NCBI GenBank assembly: GCA_032718475.1
Contig: JAUCBJ010008530.1
Span: 1 to 40,039 of the forward strand
Length of the DNA stretch: 40,039 nt
From: Nemertoderma westbladi
Lineage: Eukaryota; Xenacoelomorpha; Nemertodermatida; Nemertodermatidae
Direction of reading: 5' to 3'
Shown here: positions 32,662-40,039 of the stretch, piece after piece
How positions within the stretch are numbered: the first letter of the stretch is position 1
Layout of the letters: every line of letters starts with the position of its first letter
The notes under the pieces: model-generated
Seen by the model: the letters and a program-made list of their open reading frames with translations, nothing else
Told to the model about the DNA's origin: nothing
The model's database searches: none
Position numbers and translations under genes: made by a program

Positions 32662-32972
32662 TGCATCACCCCATCCGAACACGTCCAGTAGACTCATATG
32701 CGGCTCGGCCAAATCTTCAGCACCTCCCTCTGGCCGAACAACCTGAGCAACAACATTAAACTCTTCAACTTAAAACAACTTCATGATAGTATTCGAAGCA
32801 CTGCCCGCTCACTGGGCTTCCAAATCTACACCCGGCTGCTAAGCCAGCAGCCAGACAAAACCAATAGAATAAACTAATATTCACTTCACTTATGTTTCTC
32901 CTAAGTTTCTGCCACTACGGGACGGGCTGACTGACTGGTTTACCAGCTCGGCATGTTAAATAAATAAATAAC
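32662..32972 (+). mobile_element. Probable LINE 3' end ending in AAATAAATAAATA
   Basis: A 59-codon frame (about 32697-32876) reads MRLGQIFSTSLWPNNLSNN and ends in a stop, followed by CTCGGCATGTTAAATAAATAAATAA at 32950-32972. I do not recognise the peptide; the tail is like that at 16707-16727, which supports a LINE-type origin. Confidence 0.4.
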
Positions 32973-33156
32973 TATGTTCTGGAATGAATAATTTTTAGTA
33001 ATGCTTTTACCATTAAGGACCCTAAGTCATCTCCTAAGTTTACTTAGTGATCTGGCAGATTGGGAAAAGTACTGATGTACAGACAGCAGGTCAGTAAGTC
33101 CCGATTGTGCAGTACTGCAGTACAGCAGTACCGGTAGGCCTACAGCATCAACAGTT

Positions 33157-34677
33157 ATGAATGGTACTTCAATTGAATTGCCTTTCTTTCAGTTCGCTGA
33201 ATTATTCCACGTTTTATTCAGCGCTCCACTATATCATCTAATAATCGAGGGGATCCTATTAATATGGATAATCCGTCTCCTACTTACCAAGAGTTACAAC
33301 CCCAAGGATGCGAACGGGAGGTTCAAACTCACCGTAGCTGAGGAGGAAAAGTTGATAGCGGAATGGGAACCGGAGCCGTTAGTGCCTAGCAACCGAGGCG
33401 GCTCCCATAGCAACAGAGGGGACTCCGCCAGCGACAGCCACCCAGCAGCGCACCCCGTCATCGCCTCGGGTAAGGCCGGTAAGTTCCTCAACATCGACGG
33501 GGTCGACTGCCTCAATCTCGGGACGTTTAACTTCGCGGGGCTGGTCGGCCATCAGGTGGTTGAGGACGACGCGGTCGCTGCGGTCTACAAGTACGGGGTC
33601 GGTTCGTGCGGCCCCCGGGGATTCTACGGAACCATCGACGTGCATCTCGAGTTGGAGAGACGCCTCGCGGAGTTCACCCGAACCGAGGAGGCCATCCTCT
33701 ACTCCTACGGGTTCGCCACAGTCGCATCCGCGATCCCCGCCTACGCGAAACGAGGCGACGTTGTATTCGTAGACGACGGCGTTTCCTTCGCCAACCAGAT
33801 GGGCTGCCTGGCGTCGCGTAGCAACCTGCGATGGTTCCCTCACAACGACGTGGCGGCGTTGCGACGACTGCTGGAGCAGCAGCGCGAGGAAGAGAAGAAG
33901 AACGAGAGGAAAGCGCGAGTTACGCGGCTGTTTATCGTGATCGAAGGATTGTACGCAGACAGCGGAGACATGGCGCCTCTAGCGGAGATTATAGAACTCA
34001 AGTACCGATACAAGACGCGAATATTCCTGGACGAGTCGATGAGTTTGTGTTGCTTAGGAGCGACGGGACGGGGGGTTACCGAGTACCTGGGGGTGGATAT
34101 GCATGACGTGGACCTCGTCTACGCGTCGTTGGAGACCTCGCTAGGCTCGGTAGGTGGCTTCGTCTGCGGCGACTCCTTCCTGGTGGACCACCAGCGTCTC
34201 AGCGGTCTCGGCTACTGCTTTTCGGCCTCGTTGCCTCCGTTACTCGCCGTCGCCGCGCTCAGCTCGTTGCGTCTCATCGACGCGCAACCCGAGATATTCG
34301 CGCGTCTTCGTCAGCTGTCGGGACGCGCCCGAGCGCGGCTGGGCGCGCTGCGCGGTCTGGAGTCCGTCAGCCATCCCGACTCGCCCATCCAACACGTCGT
34401 GCTCTCGCGTCCGTCCCGGGATCCCGCTCGGGACTCCCGGTTCCTCGAGTCGGTCTGCGCGGCCGCGCGACGCGCCGGAGTCGCCCTGACAACGGCGCGG
34501 TACCTCGCCGAACGCGAACACAAAGCGAAACCCGCGAGTATCCGTCTCGTTATAAACAGCGAGTTGACCGAATCCGAGATAGACGACGCTGTCGATGTGA
34601 TGCAGCGCTGTTACGATCTACGAGTTACGAGTCACGTGCTATCCGAGCCGCCTTCCGACCAGTCGGACTCCAACTAG
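33157..34677 (+). CDS. SPTLC1: Serine palmitoyltransferase subunit 1
   Basis: The complete 506-residue protein is in one exon. SPTLC1 pairs with SPTLC2/3 in the endoplasmic reticulum to join serine and palmitoyl-CoA, the first step of sphingolipid synthesis. One membrane helix lies at about residues 23-44 (HLIIEGILLIWIIRLL). The PEPLVP motif, then a Ser/Asn/Gly-rich insert (79-100) not usual in the family, lead into the aminotransferase fold: KYGVGSCGPRGFYGT with Cys151, the position of human Cys133 mutated in hereditary sensory neuropathy, then YSYGFATVASAIPAY, FIVIEGLY, HGRGVTE-like GRGVTEY, and DHQRLSGLGYCFSASLPP. As in the family, the PLP lysine is absent (ASLETSLGSVGGF), so catalysis belongs to the partner. 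Human SPTLC1 is about 473 residues with many introns; a single exon here suggests retroposition or intron loss. The frame is intact with high GC, so it is probably functional. The ATG is followed by the expected N-terminus. Confidence 0.94.
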   Translation: MNGTSIELPFFQFAELFHVLFSAPLYHLIIEGILLIWIIRLLLTKSYNPKDANGRFKLTVAEEEKLIAEWEPEPLVPSNRGGSHSNRGDSASDSHPAAHPVIASGKAGKFLNIDGVDCLNLGTFNFAGLVGHQVVEDDAVAAVYKYGVGSCGPRGFYGTIDVHLELERRLAEFTRTEEAILYSYGFATVASAIPAYAKRGDVVFVDDGVSFANQMGCLASRSNLRWFPHNDVAALRRLLEQQREEEKKNERKARVTRLFIVIEGLYADSGDMAPLAEIIELKYRYKTRIFLDESMSLCCLGATGRGVTEYLGVDMHDVDLVYASLETSLGSVGGFVCGDSFLVDHQRLSGLGYCFSASLPPLLAVAALSSLRLIDAQPEIFARLRQLSGRARARLGALRGLESVSHPDSPIQHVVLSRPSRDPARDSRFLESVCAAARRAGVALTTARYLAEREHKAKPASIRLVINSELTESEIDDAVDVMQRCYDLRVTSHVLSEPPSDQSDSN

Positions 34678-34920
34678 CCGCGCTCATAAGTTGCGCTTCT
34701 GTGCTATTCTTGCCTTCCTCTGATTAGTCGCATCTCAGTTTACATCATATAATGTATAATTTTTATCCCCATCCGCTCCAGACAATCCGACTAAGACTAA
34801 TAATATAGTTTTTACCTTTTTATACTTCACTGACATATTAATCAATATATTTTTGACCTCCATCTTCCTCCATCATCCTAATTTACATAAAAGCGGTCTA
34901 TTAACTACGGCCATAGTAGA
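34678..34920 (+). other. SPTLC1 3' flank
   Basis: AT-rich downstream sequence. No canonical AATAAA was seen close to the stop codon; the first I noted is at 35120-35125, beyond a SINE. Confidence 0.4.
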
Positions 34921-35105
34921 GTACAGTTGGGAGGGCAACCAAACATCCCGAGGTTGGTTACATTAACTATCCGGCAGATCATTTTCTTTATGGGTTGGTT
35001 GAGGGCCGGTTGGGTTTGTTGTTCTAGTTGTATGGATCGAACTCACGACCTTCCGGTTGTTAGACCGCCGACTGTCTACTACATATTGATGTGGAGCATA
35101 GTGAT
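34921..35105 (-). mobile_element. tRNA-derived SINE
   Basis: On the minus strand a GTAGTAGACAGTCGGCGGTC region (35073-35092) precedes GGTCGTGAGTTCGATCC (about 35034-35050), a good box B at normal tRNA distance. It does not fold as a proper tRNA by eye; the downstream 110 bp would be the SINE body. Confidence 0.5.
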
Positions 35106-35340
35106 ACTAAACCCTATGCAATAAATGAATCGTTTATAACCACCCCAATATAATTGTCGTTTGTTTTGCTTTATCTTGTCTGTCTACGAGTTAATTATTA
35201 ATTTATTGATATGTCCATTAATTTATTATAGTAAATGTTTCTGTGTTGAAATATTAATTAATATTATGTGTTTAAAATATGTTAAACAATAAATTTCGTT
35301 TATTCTTATTTTCGTTAATTATTTTATTGATGACGATTCT

Positions 35341-35516
35341 ATATAGGATTAAGGAAACTGCTGCGTAAGAGTCAAAACGGATTTCGACCAAATAGATCAA
35401 CAATAGGTCAGATACGGAGACTTATTTGAGGAAATTAAGTCAAGGAATCTCCTCGCAGTCCGGACCTGTGGACTTCAAGAAGGCATTAGACTCCATCCAT
35501 AGAGGTAAAATGATGG
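35341..35516 (+). pseudogene. LINE reverse transcriptase fragment
   Basis: Frames read LRKLLRKSQNGFRPNRSTIGQI and, after a frameshift, FKKALDSIHRGKMM. This is the N-x-x-G-F-R then F-x-K-A-x-D-S-I order of LINE reverse transcriptases. It leads into the 38-bp repeat below. Confidence 0.7.
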
Positions 35517-35640
35517 ATGGAATACCAGTAAAATGATGGAAATCCTAAGAGCTTATGGAATACCAGTAAAATGATGGAAATCCTAAGAGCTTATGGAATA
35601 CCAGTAAAATGATGGAAATCCTAAGAGCTTATGGAATACT
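35517..35640 (+). repeat. 38-bp tandem duplication in the LINE fragment
   Basis: Three copies of a 38-bp unit (AATACCAGTAAAATGATGG, then AAATCCTAAGAGCTTATGG) start at 35521, 35559 and 35597, with a fourth partial copy at 35635. The unit itself is reverse transcriptase sequence (M-E-I-L-R-A-Y-G-I-P), so it arose by duplication in place. Confidence 0.88.
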
Positions 35641-36880
35641 ATAAGTAATCGTTGTTGCGCGCACTTGGTGTAGAACTTTTGCAGTTCGAAGCAAAAGGTA
35701 ATAATCGGTATCTGATTGGTTGTCGATGTCTGGTTGCAGGTATCGTTGTTGTATGTAAATGTAAACAAGACAGAACCGACAGACAAACAGACTAGAATCC
35801 ATCAAATATTATAACTGACCACGAAAACCCCCGTAAATACAATTTTAGCTCGGTGTTGTGCTTCCTTCGTGACATACATTATTAACCAACCGCACCACAG
35901 ACAGGCAGCTTTGTGCGGGAGGGTTTGAACTTTGAAGTCGGAGTGACATTTTTTCACCCAAAAAAACTAGGAAGGTTCTTAAAGAGCAACGCGACCGAAC
36001 ACAGTCGAAAATAGAAAGAGCAAAAAAACACCGGGCACCAAATTTTAGCTAAAATTAGCCATGCATTGATTTTCTATAAGTAAATTTCCGAAATTATTGA
36101 ATAAAATCGTCGCGAAAATAAATATTCATTTCTTGTATTTCTTATAGCAAGCCTACAACTAATAATTTAACCTAGTAGTTTGCCTAAGTTAAGTGTGGAT
36201 AGCACCTGGCCAGAGATCATTCAAATTTAAGATTAATTCAAATTTACTTGATATTCACTTGGAATTGTTCATAGTTGCTAAGAGACAATGTAATAATTAA
36301 TATTATTATCTGTTAATTACATACATTATTGTACATACATTACATACATATACTAGAATTTACCGGTGTTAGCTAGTAGTTTACCCCACTCACGCCTGGT
36401 TGCTGGCGTTATATTGGTTCCAAGGCAAGCAAAGCTTGAATTTGATCTATTCATATTATTATTACGTTCTCCAAACTTAGTAATGATTTAGATCTGGGGT
36501 CTAGTTATGCATGTTATATTCTGGAGCACTGTTGTGGCACATGTACAGTAGCACAGTGCAGTAAAAATTTGTCAAAACCTAATAGGCAATTATTTTAGTA
36601 AGTAAATAATGCTCTAGAACAAAAATAAATATTTAAATTTTAGAGAAATCTAACTACGCTTCACTAGCACATTAAAATAGTTAATAGTTTACAAAAATAA
36701 GAATTCATAACTGACTATTTATTAGTAAAACTTGAGTTACTTGTAGCAAGTTGTCTAGAACAAGAAAGTTTAATTAAAAGAGCAGTTTACTTGTTCATGG
36801 ATCGGCACTCTTGTCAAGCAAAAGGGTCCCAAAATGAGGTTTTTTCTAATGCAAATTTTATACTTGGAAATACATTATAA
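35641..36880. other. Unassigned AT-rich intergenic stretch
   Basis: No reading frame with recognisable protein character. A minus-strand frame at 35583-35786 overlaps the 38-bp repeat and is not supported. A TCTAGAAC motif near 36612 belongs to a family noted elsewhere. Confidence 0.5.
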
Positions 36881-36904
36881 ATTGTTTCTATCATGTTATA
36901 CTGT

Positions 36905-36975
36905 ATTTCTGTTCTAGAAAATAAGTAGATATGTTTTTTTTATGGTAGCTATTGTTTTTTTTTACTAGCTAGTAT
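36905..36975. repeat. Dispersed TTCTAGAA / ACTAGCTA repeat, copy 1
   Basis: TGTTCTAGAA is followed by ATGGTAGCTATTGTTTTTTT and TACTAGCTAG. The same two elements recur at 39340-39400 and, inverted, at 39728-39760 and 39845-39905. Confidence 0.55.
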
Positions 36976-37031
36976 TTATTGAAATTCTAAAAAAAAATTA
37001 AAAACTGGAGAAGTTCTTAATTGTCTAATGA

Positions 37032-37277
37032 ATGAATCACCTTTCACCAGAACATGCTTCACATGTTTTAGATAGTGGTGCTCTACTTCACAGGGTACGG
37101 TGGATACCAAAAGCTATGTACAGAGATAGAGTTGCTCAATATCTGAAATATATTGAAGCAAACTATGGCCCATCTAACATTGTCTTTGATGGATACAAAG
37201 CGGGCCCATCAATAAAAGACCAAGAACATCAGCGACGGGCAAGGAAAACATCTGCCAGCCAACATTCAAATTCGTGA
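37032..37277 (+). pseudogene. Fragment of an uncharacterised conserved protein
   Basis: The frame reads MNHLSPEHASHVLDSGALLH, then RVRWIP, MYRDRVAQYLKYIEANYG, IVFDGYKAGPSIKDQEHQRR. The (I/V)VFDGY-x-x-GPS-x-KD-x-x-H-x-RR pattern resembles repeated uncharacterised proteins of marine invertebrate genomes, which I associate with mobile elements, but I cannot name a family. After a frame change the plus strand continues IQIRDDLQVAVKAPVELHGH and ends at a stop near 37384. It is probably a dead copy. Confidence 0.45.
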
Positions 37278-37384
37278 TGACTTGCAAGTAGCCGTCAAGG
37301 CCCCGGTAGAGCTACATGGACATAATTTTTATATTGCCTTGTTAAAGCAACTTCTCATTGTCAGAAACGACCATAACTTTGTAT

Positions 37385-38150
37385 GAAGGTCAATGGAAGA
37401 TTTGTAATGATGAATAAAAATAAAAAAATAAAATTTTTCAAAAATTTGGAAAAATATTGACAAATTTTTGGACAAAAATCCAAAAATCTTCAGCAGATTC
37501 AATCTTTAGTATTTTTCTTTCTAATTTTTTAAATCGTATCAAAAATGTTTGTATGCTCTTTCGATATCTCGAAGTAAAATTTCGAAAATTAATTAACAAT
37601 TGTCATTTTGGTGCTGTTTTTTGTTTTGTTTATTGTTTAATTTGGACAAATTAAAAATTATCAATATTTTATTCAATTTTGGCCATTTAATTACATATTG
37701 GAATAAAACAATCAGAATTCTAATGAATTCACAATTATAATGGCTGAAATATTTTTTTAAGACAAATTATTAAATTTTATTTATAATATTCACAATTAAT
37801 ATTAACAAAAATAACATATTTTACTTTAACTCTTTTCTAATAACATTATTATATTTATTTATCTATTTATTAACAATCATTATTTATAAATAACATTAAT
37901 AGTTTATTTAAGTAAAATTAATTATTACAGGTGTGGTTTAATAAACGGTGTATAGATACAATTGTTCCACTAATAATGGGTGATATTATTTATTATAATA
38001 ACTTTGGTTCATGATAAACTCTAGGTATATTACAGTATACATTTTTCAATATTTATATTATAAATTGATTTATATTTAATAATTATTATATTTTTGGTTT
38101 AATAAACTATGATTCCTTCAATTTATTAATATTAATAGCGGGAATAGGAG
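37385..38150. other. Very AT-rich stretch, no gene
   Basis: Mostly A/T runs, with a 65-codon plus-strand frame (37457-37654) that is low-complexity Phe/Asn/Lys and not supported. Confidence 0.55.
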
Positions 38151-38545
38151 TTACCATGGTAGGAGTAGGGGTGGTCCCTTTGCCACAAGATAGCGAAATC
38201 GATGGTTGATATGGTGGTTGCCATAGTAACTGAGACTTGAAAATATTATCAATGAATTCTCCGTTGGCGGTATAGTGGGGGTAGGAGTTGGTCCTGTTGC
38301 CTCAAGATGGCCAAATCGATGGTTGGTATGGTGTATCTACCGGTTGCCTTGGTAACTGAGAATTGAAAATATGTTCAATGAATTCTCCGTTGGCGATATA
38401 GTGGGGGTAGGAGTTGGTCCTGTTGCCTCAAGATGGCCAAATCGATGGTTGGTATGGTGTATCTACCGGTTGCCTTGGTAACTGAGAATTGAAAATATGT
38501 TCAATGAATTCTCCGTTGGCGATATAGAGGGGGTAGGAGCTAGCC
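38151..38545. repeat. Tandem repeat, 126-bp unit
   Basis: Units begin GTGGGGGTAGGAGTTGGTCC at 38275 and 38401. A diverged copy precedes them from about 38165 (AGTAGGGGTGGTCCC) and a partial copy follows from 38527. Each unit holds AAATCGATGGTTG and AATGAATTCTCCGTTGGCG. Units two and three are nearly identical; outer ones are diverged. Confidence 0.88.
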
Positions 38546-38944
38546 CAGTTGCTTTAAATGTAATTATATCTATTCTTATGTCGGTTACTATGGAAACGGG
38601 ATTTGTGAGAGTTGCCCACCATATTGAAGAGAAGACTTTTCAGATTTAGAAAGAGGGGATCCTAGCGATTCGAACCATACCAAATATAGCTTGGTAATAT
38701 TTTTTTCCGGGTATATTGTCTTATCGACCAGACTATAAAGCTTTGCAGCTTATTTCCAAGGGGGTCCTTTATGTTACTTGGTTACAAATACAATATTACA
38801 CTACGCTAACCTAAAACCAATATAAAACGTAATTACACTATGTACATGTACAACTTTACCGAGAGCGTGACAATGTCCGACTCAACGATAAAGATGTAAT
38901 GTACAGAACAATTTATTATATAACGTAATTACAGTATAAATAGT
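38546..38944. other. Unassigned stretch
   Basis: No gene. A box B-like TATGGTTCGAATCGC reads on the minus strand at about 38667-38682, without a matching box A that I could support. Confidence 0.4.
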
Positions 38945-39110
38945 AAATAATTAATAAACTAATAACTTACTGTAGGACTATTGTACCTATTTTTACATTG
39001 CACACGGAGATGAGATTTAACTGCAGATTTAAAAGAATGTTGATTATCTAGGTTTTTAATTTCATTAGGCAGACCGTTCCAATTTTTAATAGTGTTAAAA
39101 AAGGGAAGCA
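38945..39110 (-). pseudogene. LINE 3'-end fragment
   Basis: The minus strand reads FFNTIKNWNGLPNEIKNL, then HSFKSAVKSHLRVQ, the typical F-N-x-x-x-x-W-N-x-L-P ... F-K end of CR1/Jockey-type reverse transcriptase ORFs. The upstream end (minus sense) is cut by the GGACAATTCGGTCCC array. Confidence 0.65.
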
Positions 39111-39111
39111 G

Positions 39112-40039
39112 GACAATTCGGTCCCGGAAAATTCGGTCCGGACAATTCGGTCCCGGACAATTCGGTCCCATTAATTTATTATTATTATTAATTAATTATT
39201 AATTTTGTGTTTCGGGACCGAATTGTCCGGGACCGAATTTTCCGGATTCTGACTAGGACAATTCGGTCCCAAAACATGCATATTTTTAATGGGACCGAAT
39301 TGTCCGGGACCAAATTTAATTGGTACTATATAATGATGAATGTTCTAGAACCTTAATATATATTATTATATGGTAGCTAGTGTTTTTTTACTAGCTACAG
39401 TAGTTTTTTTTTGAAAATAAAAAAAATTTTACATTTTTTTGTTAACATTATTAGTTATGGTAGCTATGGTGTTTTTATGGAGGTTGTAAATTATTTACTA
39501 GCTAGTAATAATATGTATTTAAAATGTTTAAAACTGATTGTGTTGTTCAGTTGTTGGTTGGTTAACAAGCTTAAATTATTATCCTAGATAATAGCTGGAT
39601 CTCATTCAGGGACTGTTATAATACTATCAATAGTTTTGGTAATTACTGTAATATAATCAGCAACAGTTTAGGCCTAATTCTGAAATATCAATTTTTTCAC
39701 AAGTTTTTTTATAACTTCAAGGAAATGCTAGCTAGTAAAAAAAACACTAGCTACACCTTAATAAATAATATATAATAATGTTCTCGAACACTTACAATAA
39801 CAAAAATAAAAAAAATACAGTATTTTTAAAATTTCAAAAAATTCTAGCAAGTGAATAACACTAGCTACCATAAAAAAATATCTATACTAATGTTCTAGAA
39901 CATTCACCAATATCAAAAAAGCACTAAAAAGGTTGCTATCAGGAACCGGACAATTCGGTCCTAGGACAATTCGGTCCCGGAAAATTCGGTCCCATTTATT
40001 TAGTGTTTTGGGACCGAATTGTCCGGGACCGAATTGTCC
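39112..40039. mobile_element. Foldback-type element with repeated inverted GGACAATTCGGTCCC units
   Basis: Units GGACAATTCGGTCCC or GGAAAATTCGGTCCC stand in direct series at 39113-39170, 39256-39270 and 39948-39993. Each series is followed by its inverted form GGGACCGAATTGTCC (39213-39245, 39291-39312, 40011-40039). Each set can fold back. The interior (39340-39940) is AT-rich and holds inverted TTCTAGAA / ACTAGCTA copies. No transposase is seen. The last set reaches the window edge, so the right end is not defined. Confidence 0.65.

Noticed and set aside
33294-34523. Several frames on both strands overlapping SPTLC1
   Set aside because: They are shadows caused by GC-rich codons in the real gene.
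35034-35100. Functional tRNA gene on the minus strand
   Set aside because: Box B is good, but acceptor and anticodon stems do not pair by eye; a SINE head fits better.

Overview
The window looks like nuclear DNA from a multicellular animal, most likely a marine invertebrate. It holds spliced genes with GT-AG introns, a vertebrate-like PRC1/MAP65 gene, an SPTLC1 gene, a secreted Kazal inhibitor, and a dense mix of Penelope-like, LINE, hAT, MITE and tRNA-derived SINE remnants. Phylum cannot be fixed from this sequence; a deuterostome invertebrate is only a guess. No bacterial operons, CRISPR arrays or rRNA were seen.

Three genes are convincing. (1) A two-domain Kazal-type protease inhibitor on the minus strand, 12333 to 5559, in four coding exons that join in phase to 135 residues. 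Its first intron (about 5.6 kb) is mostly a 4.56-kb satellite of a 31-bp unit. (2) PRC1, the antiparallel-microtubule bundler of the cytokinetic midzone, on the plus strand, 17027 to 30195, in four coding exons giving 700 residues. Intron 2 is almost entirely a 14-bp-unit array. Intron 3 holds a 19-bp-unit array and a 39-bp-unit array. (3) SPTLC1, the non-catalytic subunit of serine palmitoyltransferase, on the plus strand, 33157-34677, as one uninterrupted 506-codon reading frame.

Layout: 1-2045 is a pair of inverted 10-bp-unit minisatellite arrays around a roughly 540-bp spacer. 2046-5420 is transposon debris, including a Penelope-like element with a GIY-YIG endonuclease domain and a near-perfect hairpin at its 5' side. 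5559-12333 is the Kazal gene. 12440-16730 is intergenic, with LINE fragments (one split by a 379-bp MITE) and poly-G/poly-C tracts. 17027-30195 is PRC1. 30200-33150 is LINE and SINE debris. 33157-34677 is SPTLC1. 34680-40039 is AT-rich and gene-poor, with LINE fragments, a 126-bp tandem repeat, a fragment of an uncharacterised conserved protein, and a foldback-type array that runs off the right edge.

The genes do not form an obvious functional unit. The most striking property is the load of tandem repeats: about 13 kb of 40 kb lies in six major arrays with five unrelated units, three of them inside PRC1 introns and one inside a Kazal intron. Because most of these units lack stop codons, they create very long but meaningless open reading frames.
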